In this document: one piece after another, positions 1 to 11,500 of the stretch
Position numbering within the stretch: the stretch's first letter is position 1
Layout of the letters: each line of letters starts with the position of its first letter
Assembly: GCA_947179485.1 (NCBI GenBank)
Contig: OX359247.1
Coordinates: 33,022,801 to 33,086,800, forward strand
From: Allacma fusca
Taxonomy: Eukaryota > Arthropoda > Collembola > Symphypleona > Sminthuridae
DNA: 64,000 nucleotides
Reading direction: 5' to 3'
Program-made: the position numbers and the translations under genes
Notes under the pieces: model-generated
Told to the model about the DNA's origin: nothing
The model's database searches: none
Seen by the model: only the letters and a program-made list of their open reading frames with translations

Positions 1-690
1 TTAGCCTTAGTTTTGTGTAAACAAGGAAATTTTGAAGATGCACAAGAACATTTCAATGATATTCTGCAAATGCAAAATCAAACATTAGGTCCCAATCATC
101 CCGACACACTTAATACTAAAAATAATTTAGCCTTAGTTTTGCATAACCAAAAAAAATTCGAAGAGGCGCGAGAACTATTCATCGAAGTTCTGCAAATTTA
201 CAACGAAGTATTAGGTCACAATCATCCCGAAGCACTCAGAACTAAAAATAATTTAGCCTTAGTTTTGCATCAACAAGGAAAATTTGAAGAGGCGCTAGAA
301 CTTTTCAACGACGTTCTGCAAATGCACTACAAAATATTAGGTCCCAATCATCCCGACACACTTAATACTAAAAATAATTTAGCCTCAGTTTTGTGTCAGC
401 ATGGAAAATTTGAAGAGGCGGGAGAACTTTACAACGACGTTCTGCAAATGTGGAATCAAACATTGGGTCCCAAATCATCCCGACACACTTAATACAAAAA
501 ATAATTTAGCCTTAGTTTTGTATAACCAAGGATTTGATGAGGCGCGAGAACTTTTAAAGGACGTTCTGTAAATACGAAATCAAATATTAGGTCCCAATCA
601 TCCCGACGTACTTACAATTAGAACTAAAAATTAATTAGCCCCAGTTTTGGATAACCAGGGAGAATTCGGAGGGGGGCAAAGCTGAATATA
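1..690 (+). pseudogene. Decayed tandem TPR (kinesin-light-chain-like) repeat array, 5' end outside window
   Basis: Frame 1 is open from the first base to a stop at 490-492. It encodes about four copies of a 42-residue (126-bp) unit with cores such as FEEARELF, DVLQM and LGPNHPDTLNTKNNLA, the pattern of TPR_12/kinesin-light-chain-type tetratricopeptide repeats, which fold as helix pairs for protein binding. Unit starts fall near 121, 247, 373 and 500, so the last spacing is 127, not 126. The extra base lies near 470-475, where an A-run in the GGTCCCAA segment is one base longer than in the sister units. That shifts the frame and ends the ORF. Two further units follow to about 690 in other frames, with more stops (for example at 569-571). 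The upstream part may belong to a functional gene outside the window; this tail is degenerate. No intron signals are needed to explain it. Confidence 0.75.
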
Positions 691-2350
691 CTGTATACTT
701 ATTGTTAGTTTGGTCCTTTTATTAAGCTGTCGGACATAATATGGAAGTGCAGGTTTGTATTGGATTTTAATTTCACACGATAGGCTGATGGTTTTTATAT
801 TTTAATTATTATGTTCGAATTTGTGGATATAATACTACAAGTTCCTTGATTTTATATTTATGTCTGACCATAGTATAGTCATCAAGTTAAACCGCAGCTG
901 TTCTCAAGCTCAAAATAATGCAATTTTAGTGACAATTGTTTGGACTAGCCACTCTTCTTTTCGCTGCGAGATTATTTGCACTTGGTAATGTTATAAGAGG
1001 GTCAGAGGTTGTAATTTTTGCTCACAAGCAATCTATTTTCACTGCTACCAAAAATGCTATTATGCATTTTTGTATCGTAAGTTAGGAAGTATGTTTAAAA
1101 GAATGTCCAGAAATATTTTGCTTTTCAAAAGAACAGATTTAATAATCATATAAGGTGTAACGGCTTGTTTATAGCCGACGATTTTTTTTCCTTCACATTT
1201 TCATCGAATTGTTGCGTTTACACAAATGGCGCGTGTTTGTACTCGCATTCATGAAAATGGTTTTCTGCAGTTATTTCGACAAACGTTGAACGTTTCGTTT
1301 AAACTTTGGGAATTGAAAATGGAATAAAACTATGGAACTACAAAATAAATATAATTTAATTACAGTTGTGTGCCAAATTAACTAGAATTGATTAATTAAA
1401 CCAGTAAATATTGAACGCCGCCATTATTAATACATTCTTGTAATTTAAATAGGGCCTATGTTCCTGATGCAAGCTCCAGCAAAGGAATTGGTCTGATTGT
1501 GAGTAATTGAACATATATGTGTCTGCAGAGCAGGGTGTTTCTTATCTTTTTTCTCCCCCTGAACATGGACAAATATTTTATGCTCTTATATTGTAATAAA
1601 TTGTATTTCAAAATTTTCAGAATTTCTTCTATCCTCCTAGCTCAAAAACTCTCCTCATAACGCTAAAGAAACACGAGCAAAGTGAGGGCTTCTGGAACAA
1701 CTGAAATTTTGAAAGGTTTGGATTTTTCAACGCAGTGCGAAAAAGAATCAGCACTGTTTTGATTATTTGTTCTCCTGAGGTAAACACGCTGTTATGTTTA
1801 AAATACTCTTAGTTCAAGTTTTTAATTATTTTTGGCAAAATTAACTTTAGCAAGCTTAGTTGAAACTACGTTCGATTGATTTTACTGCAATCAGTTTCTG
1901 CAATCTGATCAAGTTTCAGAAGCAGTAATAATACCACGCATAAAATTTCCAATTTTGAATTAAATTGTGTTACGAACGAGTTCGTGCAAACATAATGGCG
2001 TTATTGATTACGCGATAGTTTTTTGCTGCTAATGCAGTGGTTCAATATTGTAATCGCTTTCGAGACACGTTTTGCTTATTTTCAAAATTTCAGAATCACT
2101 AATCTGTAATATTGTGTAAAAGTTATTAGTAAATTTATGAATTTTTCGGGTGAAAAATGAACTTCACGAAATGATTAGATTTTATTGTAGATTACCACTG
2201 CTTTTTTACAGTAGTTTACTGACAATCAAAAGTCCAGCGCATTACCGGCTGGTTGCCGTTAAGAGTCCATCGTTTTTACCCATTTGTATTTTGCCGTAAA
2301 ATGCACTTCTTCACAATGGCTCACTCGGTGACTCTGAATACTGTTATGTG
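691..2350. other. Non-coding AT-rich interval
   Basis: I see no supported gene, RNA gene or inverted-repeat element here. A reverse-strand polyadenylation hexamer (AATAAA) at 2351-2356, about 70 bases past the acid phosphatase stop, marks the likely 3' end of that transcript. Confidence 0.5.
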
Positions 2351-2426
2351 TTTATTGATTCAGCCTTAAATAAATATTTAGCACACAAATAATGCAGGAG
2401 ACTTCTAACAAACAGGAATTGTGTAG

Positions 2427-4185
2427 TTACGACACATAACATTCTGTTTCATAATCAACGTTCATCAGTCCTGATGTGATTTTCACGAGATTCCTTAAAG
2501 TACAAGGAACACCGCACGAGGGTGAATTCACATTATCCAGAGTTTGAGTTGTGCTGTTCCTATACCAGAACTGTAACAAGAAAATGTCATCTTGTAAAAT
2601 ACTTTGATAAATTTTCAATGGACATCCATATAATTAGAATACAAAATTATTACAACTCATAACAATACCTCAATCACTGGCTCATCATACTCAGGAAGCT
2701 CATGTAATTCCACGAGTATGGCAGAAGCAAACGGTGGGATTCGATTGTGAAGAATGGGAAGAATGTCAAATGCGTTCATAACATTAACTACTGTCTTATC
2801 ATGACCACTGAAAAATACAATTTTTTTATCAAGAGTTCCGTTCAAATGTGCTGCATAATTCTCCAGTATCCATTGAACCAGAGGTCCAGCATTCAAACGT
2901 TGAGCCTGCAAACCATCTATATGTTCCGCTAACTGCAAAAAGTATGGGTAAGACAGAAATATCTCCTTGTGTATTAACGGTTTCATCCAGTCCTCCAATG
3001 GTTTACCAGCAAATTTCTGAATTTAGAAACAAGAGGTAATTACCGCATTGTTATCATGTCTTATGACTGCTTAATTTTATGCCAAGAAAAAAGAATAATT
3101 TAGACAAACAGATTATTTACCAAGCAATGAATTACTTCCTGTATCTCATCAAACACTTCGTATAACCTTGTGCTATTTGGAGGATCATCAAACAATGCAG
3201 TTTCTCCTGACTGTCGAAAAATATATTCCAGAATTTCCGGCTCGTCCTGGAAATGCCGCTTCACGTAGAAAGTTCTCCAAGGAACCCTTGTTAGGAACTT
3301 CCTTACTGGACAGTAGGCATCCAAACTGAAATACTGGAACACAGATATTTAATTTTAATTCCAGATCCTTCGGGTTTAATCGTTGACTTATTCTCTTTGT
3401 TCCCTCTTCTTGAAGGGAAGCCAACATCAAATAAATGTGAAATTTCAAAAATCAATTTTTAACATGGAGTAAATTTTACCTACTATAAACATCCATGGAT
3501 GTAATTATTATATACTCAAATAATTTAATTTATGTATTAATCGCAAGGTGTATATTACGTTATCATACTCTACTGGCGTCACTCTGATGGGTATTGGTTC
3601 ATAAGGAGGTTGTTTGGCTTGATCATTTGACCACTCCGCAGCACCGCTGTAATCCTGGTATAATCCCTGCATGCAACTTAAAGCTGTCTTGATGCAGCGT
3701 TCAATGTGAGAACTGTACAAGACAATCTCATCCCCTTTGTACGATGGGCTCAAGAAGCCATCGTACCTTGTCCGTAAGAACTGTCCCAATTCAAAGGCGT
3801 GTTTCTTTCCAAGCTGGAATCAAATTAGGCCCAAAATATTAAATATTTTAAAGAATTACTTTAGGCGTACACGGATAAAGAAAGAACTGCTTGTTTTAAC
3901 GCGCTCACATCGGTCAGTTGTTCCAATCCTTCCGGGAATACGTCGGTATTATTGATGTACTTGCCATAGACATGTCTGGGATTTCTATCGCCATGCCTAA
4001 AAATCTGTATAATTACTTATAGTCAGCAAAGTTAAATTTAATTAAGATTAAGATTTGCCGAGGTGATATGGACTTGTAATTATTGCTATTACCACGTGTG
4101 AAAATTTCAGTGTGTCTCTGTTTGACGACTGGGCCAGTAGTAAGGCAACCTGAAAGAAAAGGACGGAAACTGAAATCAAATTCAT
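2427..4185 (-). CDS. Histidine acid phosphatase-like secreted/lysosomal protein, six exons, 382 aa
   Basis: Reading the minus strand, exons are 4185-4093, 4004-3909, 3813-3559, 3333-3121, 3016-2669 and 2570-2427. All junctions are GT-AG and in phase 0, giving 382 aa, normal for prostatic-type acid phosphatases of clan 2 histidine phosphatases. The start ATG at 4185 opens a hydrophobic signal peptide (about residues 1-19), followed by TLKFSHVIFRHGDRNP with the catalytic RHGDR at 34-38. The proton-donor HD pair is H291-D292, in FSGHDKTVVNVMNAF. Cysteines in the last exon (CGVPC, ending TECYVS) fit the conserved disulfides. These enzymes hydrolyse phosphomonoesters through a phosphohistidine. 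Oddity: the segment aligned with the family RSTDVDR motif reads YSSHIER (Y96), so the third phosphate-binding arginine is missing. Whether the enzyme is active is therefore uncertain. Fold assignment is secure; physiological role is not known from sequence. Confidence 0.88.
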
Positions 4186-4199
4186 TGTAATCTACAACG

Positions 4200-5458
4200 T
4201 AATATATTTATAACCAGAAATGATGCGGGAAGGAAATGTATGAATTTAAGCTCAGAAATGCGGGTCACATGAGGCAAGAAGTTAGATATTCTGCCATTAT
4301 CTTTTATCTATAAATTAAGCTCTTAATGGTTCATTATCTCAAAACTTACGGGTGGGACAAATACTACGCTTGATAATAGTACGCTGTTTTGGAGACTGTC
4401 GACAACATATCTTCAGTCATGTGTTTTCTTGTTTTGCATGCACTTATAGATAAAATTATCTATAATAATTTTACAATTTCTCCATGACAGTGAGAAATCT
4501 ATTATCTATATTTATATCATCCCATTTTGAGCAGGTACAGATATGCTCATATGTATGATGAATAATCACCACAACAAAATAATTCGTCCAGGCTTACATC
4601 TGTCATTACCGCCTGCTCAGGTGATTCCACTTAAAATCTATCGAATTTCTTTGGCATCATATTTGATGAAACGCTCACTACGTGATTTTTTTAAATTGTA
4701 GAAAATTCTCACTCATTTTTTACATGCTGTTATATACGTACGTGTGTAATAATTCTGTACATGCCTTCAAGAATAACGCATAGGACAACATAGTTAACTT
4801 TATAGGTTTATGTACTTACAGTATTGTCATTGTTTCGTATGTGTTTCAACTTCAATCATGTAATAAAGTACACATTCTGTACTTTAATATTATAATCGTA
4901 TAAATAGAGCTCATATTCATTTCCCCCATTTACTCAGATTTTTCAAATTTATGTTCCTACAGACAAAAACACTTGAGTCTTCATTGCCTCATGTAGAAGT
5001 GGATGAAAAGCAAGACAAATTGTATTTACTAAGTACCTTCTTTGAAATTTTAATCACAACGAGATTATTCTGCAAATAATCAATCACTGTGCTGTACCGC
5101 TGTGTTGGAAAAAGGACAGTCTAATAATTGCCAATGAAAACACCCATGTACTAGGAAAAATCAGTGTACTGCAAGTTCAATAGAAAAAGATAATACTGCA
5201 TCCACTTGACCAAATCCACAAATCTATACTTCTTTTGTTACAGTTAACCCATTAGTGTCTATACCAATGAGAATTTCTGTAATAAGCAGATACTCATTGT
5301 TTAACTTTCAAAATAGTAGGACAAATAATTTTCATGTTTATAAGCCTAACAATCATATAAGCATTAACTAGTCTTTATAATTATTAATAGATACAGTCAA
5401 AACATTTATGAATATATATTTATTTACGATTTTCTACAAAACTACTGAATTTAATACT
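4200..5458. other. Intergenic sequence upstream of the acid phosphatase
   Basis: AT-rich with no supported coding region. It should contain the promoter of the minus-strand acid phosphatase, but I could not pick out a convincing TATA box or initiator. Confidence 0.4.
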
Positions 5459-5466
5459 GTCCTTAG

Positions 5467-6442
5467 TAGAGCTTCCAACGTGTTCAACATTTTTGTTCCG
5501 TACGAAATTCCGTTCCGTTCCGAAACCTACAAATAATATTGTTCCCGGTTCCGTTCCGGCTGTCGGGACATCGGAACATTTGAACTGACACCGTTCGGAA
5601 CAAAGGAGTAAAGTATTTTTTCCGTTCCAGGTTGTGTTCCGTTCCGTATTATGCTAGTTTTTCCGTTCCGAACCCGTTCCGTTCCGAAATATCCCGGAAT
5701 TTTTCACAACATATACATGAAACGCGTGTACAAATTACTGAAAACTTAATATACATGATGTACTTTTAATAGATTGGATGCTAGGGAATGCTATTATTTA
5801 ATTATATAAAATAATATTTAATAATAATTAGGCCACATAAAAAGAACTACTGTGCAGTATTATAAAATTATTATTAATTAATTTTTAGCAATAAAAATTT
5901 GTAGCGTGTGGACTTCAATGGCCTAACAGTGTTAATTTCCTGCAAGCTTGCTTCATTGCTGCTAATAATTTCGATTTCAGAATTTTCATTTCAAGAAAAA
6001 TCGCCAATGCCCATGTTTATTAAACAAAATTAGTGATTCTGTTGATTTTCATGGAAAACGATACTCGCATTACATATAAACATTTGCGTAAATTAAATCT
6101 GTGTTCATCCAATTTCGTTATTTTGGCAAAAAACTGCTTACAAGCCAGAGCGATAAGAAACGTGTTTCCATTCTAGTTGAACGATGGCGCGACACTTCAG
6201 AAATTGTACCGGGATCGGTTCGGAACGGAACAGAACAATTCCGCTTTCCGGTGAAATAAATTATATGGGACATTTTTGTACCGATGCTCTGAACCGTCCC
6301 GGTCCCGATATTATCGGTACAAGTGCTCATGTTCCGGTTTTGTCCCGATTCAATGACGGAATCAAAAAAAATGTTCCGAAATTGTTCCGTTCCGTTTCCG
6401 AACACGGAACTTCGGGATTTCGGAAACCCGAAGGAAGCTCTA
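5467..6442. mobile_element. Non-autonomous hAT-like DNA transposon with TTCCG subterminal arrays
   Basis: Exact boundaries: an 8-bp target duplication GTCCTTAG at 5459-5466 and 6443-6450 flanks terminal inverted repeats TAGAGCTTCC. An 8-bp duplication and a TAGAG start are hallmarks of the hAT superfamily. Inside each end are many copies of GTTCCGTTCCG-type sequence in opposite orientation, while the centre is AT-rich. No transposase is encoded. The short ORFs over the right arm simply translate the repeat. Confidence 0.88.
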
Positions 6443-6856
6443 GTCCTTAGAAAAACATCGCAAGATGTCAGTCGTAAAATAAAATCTAATAATCGTTTCC
6501 TCTCTACAGTCTCTGAAAATGATAAATGTTTATTTTTGGCTATTACAGCACAGAAAGCTAGTTGGCATCATCTGAAGCAGAATGTATTATTAGTAGACTT
6601 ATTGCTAATCTGACAAGTTTCTAATATGCCATCAGTACCTTCCAACAAAATGTATTGAAGTTTATTACCCTTCATAGAAACGAAAGACAGATCAGACGTA
6701 AAAACAGACGATAAGTTTGCAAAAAACATGATAAAATGATCTAAACGTACAGATTCATTTGAAAGGGTCAAGTACTAGTTCAAATAATTCTTTACAAGTG
6801 TGGATATGCATGCTAGTTATAATAATATTTATAATTTTATTACATCTCTATAAGCG

Positions 6857-7855
6857 TAAAAGCCGGAAGCATACTCTCAAAAGATAAGTTCAAAAGACAT
6901 AAGGTATCAGAAGGCATAAGTCGCTGAAGACATACTTAACTAATCCATAAAGCATAAGGTATCCTGAATGTTCCATTACAACCTGTAAGTTAGTTTAGTA
7001 ACTTTACGTTAACTATGATAAAAGAGCTCGTAAATTTACTTTTTTGTAAATTTACGTAAACAAACAGTTCTTCATTATTATAAGCAACGGATTTGCACTA
7101 CATGACCTGTGCTATATGGAATCAATAAAATTAAACGGAAACAATACGTGCATATATGTACATTGTAACAAATAGTCTATGCATCTATCAGACACTTTTT
7201 TCTAATTACTTGCGTCATTCTTCTAAGTTCAACATCCTCCTTTCTTCCTATTACGCGTCATGGGGTGCCTTTGGAGATACGAAAGTTAGAGAAATCTGAC
7301 TGGATAAGAGGAACCGTGTTTATTGTAAAATGATTCTAAAACTTCAGAAATAGTATCTAATTAGAAATCACTATTAGTTTTAAAGCAGTTTTTTAAATAA
7401 AACCTAAATAGTAGTCTAAGCAAAAAATATTTTACTTATTGTTAGTCAGGAATCATTTATGAAACGTAAATGTGATGTCAACCTTCAGATCAATCCAAAA
7501 TGCAATTTTAGACTAGAGTGGTTTCATTTTTAAACCACCGAGATTCTTATTTTACTCAGACAGGAATAAATTAAAAATAATATGGAAGTTATGTCAAACT
7601 TTACGAGTTCATTTTAAAGCAAAATTAAATAACTGCACTAACAATCTAGAGACAATTGTAACAGCTATCTAATACCTTATGTCTTTAGCAACTTATGTCT
7701 TTAAATATAACTTATATCATTAGCGACTTGTCTTTTGTTAATTACGCCTTTAGCTACTCATGTCTTTGATACATTATGCCTTTAACAATTTATGTCTTTA
7801 GTGAATTATACGTTTAACTATATGCCTATTGATATTATATCTTATAATGTGATAC
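6857..7855. repeat. Inverted arrays of AAAGACATAAG-type units (probable foldback/MITE)
   Basis: Left block 6857-6960 holds units such as AAAGACATAAGGTATC and AAGGCATAAGTCGCTG. Right block 7668-7855 carries the reverse complement (TACCTTATGTCTTTAGCAAC and similar), spaced by about 700 bases of AT-rich sequence. This is the layout of a foldback-type non-autonomous element. I could not find a clean target duplication, so the ends are approximate. Confidence 0.5.
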
Positions 7856-8123
7856 CCGTCTCGCGAGGTTCCGTTAGTAGCTGCAAGTGTGGACAGATTT
7901 TACATAGAGCACATGGAAGATAAATCACGTCATACAAATTTTTTGTCAATATTAGAATCCCCGTCGCAAAAATGTCCTCATAACATTTCTATACAACAGG
8001 TTTTTCCAATTTCACTTAACGTCATACTAGCGAATATTATCTTCAAGTGAAGGTCAGTTATAAGAACAAAGTTTAATGTCATCATTAAATAAAGTCCATG
8101 ATTTTAACCAACATAGTTTTTTA

Positions 8124-8301
8124 TGCAGTGAATTTCCTATATAGTGGATTCCTGTTAGACAGCATTCCGTGTATATTTAAATGTTTATATTTTCCCTAGG
8201 ATTACATTTACAATATACGGTAGTAAGATATAGTGGTATCCCCATATATTGGCAGGTATTTTGTCACCCCTAGGAAACCACTATATAGGAAATTTACTGC
8301 A
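8124..8301. mobile_element. 178-bp MITE with about 30-bp terminal inverted repeats
   Basis: The left end begins TGCAGTGAATTTCCTATATA and the right end, reverse-complemented, begins TGCAGTAAATTTCCTATATA. About 28 of 30 positions match. It lies 200 bases upstream of the TEP start codon, so it may sit inside that gene's promoter. The target duplication is unclear, so the superfamily is not assigned. Confidence 0.75.
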
Positions 8302-8500
8302 TCAAGTATTTTTCAAATCATATTCAAACCACGGTGTCCTTCATGGTTTCAGCTAAGGCATGTCTTAACTTAAATGTTATACAAAAATGACCGAAGGCAT
8401 CTATTTCCATTCTATCTGCCCATTTGTGATTCCATGACTTAAAACCACTGGAGAAAGACGCTAGCCTCCACACATCTCAAAAGCCACTAGTCCAGTAATC

Positions 8501-11500
8501 ATGTACTTTTCAACTTGGTCCCATTTCCTCCACGTAGTCGTATTGATATTGACAGTAGATATCTTAAAAACTATTGCAGATACCTACAGGGTAAATACCT
8601 TTGGATATTCGCCCACAACGCAGCCCCCAACTGTATTTACTGCAATTCATTCGAAAATAATTGTTCCATTTACACCATACAATATCATCATCTTTCTTGA
8701 CTCCAACAAGCACGATGAAAACCAAACTCTTGCCAGCGAGCCACTATGGTTTAAAGTTAAGATCGAAGGTGGTATTAATACAACTTACTATGAAAGTGAA
8801 GAAATTGTAATTTACCCTGGGAAATTCGGAACACTATCCTTCACTCCCAACAATCTACCTCCCGAATTTGCTCTAATGAGATTTTATGCAAGAGAGTCGA
8901 CTGGAAAATCACATTCTACCTACAGCACCCTATGGGTTCAAACCTCAGCCAGAGTTCAAGGACGGTTGGAGGAAATACTCATTGATTTGGATAAGCCATT
9001 GTACAAGCCTGGGGAAAAAGTGCAAATTCGAACAATACTATTTGATCCTAACAATAGACCAGCAGATGCTACAAACAGCTCCTTATCTCTAAGAATCGAA
9101 GATCCCAACCAAATCTTAATAAAATCTTGGACCAATGTCTCATCCAGTACTAATGAGTTACTACGTGATTTTGGATTGTACAAATCCCAGTTTCTAATTT
9201 CAAACGAGACAACTTCCGGGATTTGGAAGGTAAAAGCCGTAGCTGTTACAACGCATTTTAACTTTACGGAATCTCATTCAAAAACTGTTGAGTTTGAAGT
9301 AGACAATCACATTCGGCCCAAATTTGAGGTATTTATGAACCTTCCGACGTACATCTTATTGTCAGATGAAACTGTGTCGGTGAGCGTTCAGGTAAAATAC
9401 AGTAATGGTGGAAATTTCCAAGGGGACTGTATTTTATTTGGAAGATTAAAACCAGTTAGGAATTGTGATCGGGTTCGGGAAACGTCATTAGTTTTTCCCG
9501 TGGGAGGTGTCAATGCAACGTTGCAAGAATTTAGCATTCAAGATTTGATTAAATCTGGCTACACTCCCAGGAATGGGGATACCCTGGAGTTCGAAGCAAC
9601 GGTTCGAGAAAATGGAACGGGGAAAAATATCACTGTGGTTGACTTCACCAGGTTCGTCAAGTTCCCACATAAAATCCAAGTTATTGAAGAAACCATCCCG
9701 GCCAAGCGAGGACTTTTTTATAACATCACTTTACAAGTTGTTACACTTGACAATGTCCCTATCAACGACCAGACTCCTGACGTTGTTCGAATATCTACTA
9801 ATCTCCCTCACACGAGAGGTTCAAAATTCGCAGTTCCCATCGAACAAAATGGTATTATACATTTGAGCTTCCGAATCCCTCCTTTCGATTATAGTAAGCC
9901 CAAAGTATTTACCAATTATTTGTGTGGCTCTTTCTTCATCGAAGTCACCTATAAAAATTATACTTACGGCCACTCTCCTAAACACACTGGTGATAACTTC
10001 AAGTTCATACAACTTATTCCAACTAGTCGCTTCGTAAGTCCAAATTCGAATGCAACAATCAGAGTTGTAGCAAATACCCGAAAGATGGCCTCATTGAATT
10101 ATGTGTTGCTGAGTGACAACAAAGTGTTGACAGGGGACGTTACATCATTCCCCGCAACGGATGAGTACAATTTAACCATTCCAATCCCAAACTACGAGGG
10201 CTCGCACTTAACAGTCGTAGTATTTACGTACTTGGTAAGGTATGAGTTGCAAGCAGTACGCGATTCCATTGTTTTGACGACAGTAACACCAGAACAGCCG
10301 GATCCAAATAATTTCCTCACGATCAAACCCGCCGAATTTATCAATAATGCAAGTAAGGACGTAACAGTCGAAGTTTCATCAAAGGAAGGCTCTCTGGTGG
10401 TTTTACGAGGCTTGGACCCATCACTTTTGTCCCTGCCATACAAACAGACGGAGTTCTCTTGGGAGAAACTTGATTGGGAAACTAACAAATTTGTTTATGA
10501 AGAGAATGGATTTCAAAACCCAAATGGCGAGACGCCCTACAATATTTTTACCAGCGCAAAGAAAGGTAATGATGGGTCGATGTACTGCGAGAATTCGGAA
10601 CATGTCAAATTTCAAATGGAGAGAGCATTTGAGAATAGGTGCATGAAAAAGACTAAAGTTAATAACTCACAATCAGTGCTAAAGTGGCAAGAGACTGCCG
10701 GTCTTCGTATCAACGAGAAAATAGCTGAACCCAAGTTTTTCCCTAAAACATGGCTCTGGGACGATTTCCAACTTACAAACTCAACGGTTCTAAATATTAC
10801 AATACCTAACCCTGACGCTTCAAAGTCCTGGATCTTAACTGGATACTCTTTAAATCCGACACAAAATATCCAGCTACTCCGGCCTTTTTTCCAACTGACA
10901 ACAAATTCACCATTTTCCATCAGCCTCAACTTGCCTTATTCGGTTATTAAAGGGGAATTGCTTACCGTACAAGTCCTGGTTCAAAATTATCTCCCAGAAG
11001 ATATGAACATTAGTATTGCTTTGGAAGCGGCAGAGGGCTCTTTTAAATACAGCAATAACAGCAATAATTATCCATCTACTGGAAATCTCACACAATGTCA
11101 GCCATATTCAGTGTGCTCAGCCACGTTTGTAATAGAACTGACCCAAGTTGGCCGAATAGATTTTCATGCCAGAGTAAAAGTACAAAATGGCCCAGTTTTG
11201 ATCGAAGACTTTATTACAAAACAATTGCTTGTTGAACAACCTGGTCGAGAAGTTAAGCTCTCATCGTCAAAACTAATTAGTCTCCTCAATTCAACCGTAA
11301 CTAGCTACTTTGAATCATTTTTTCCGCCTGGTCATCTCCCCAGTAAAGAAAAAATCAAGTTTTCAATCACCTCAGATATTTTGGCGGAGTCAATTAATAG
11401 CCTGCAGGACTTAATCCCAGTACTTGAGAAAAATGCCGAACAAAATATGGGGAATTTCGCTGTAGCTACCGAGATTTTGAAATATAAACAAACAGTTGGG

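Noticed and set aside
4093-4185. Possible separate signal-peptide exon or frame break in the acid phosphatase
   Set aside because: On careful reading the ATG at 4185, the signal peptide and TLKFSHV are in one frame and join the RHGDR exon in phase 0, so no break exists.
6118-6613. Overlapping ORFs of about 90 aa on both strands
   Set aside because: They translate the TTCCG subterminal arrays of the hAT-like element; no domain and both strands are equally open.
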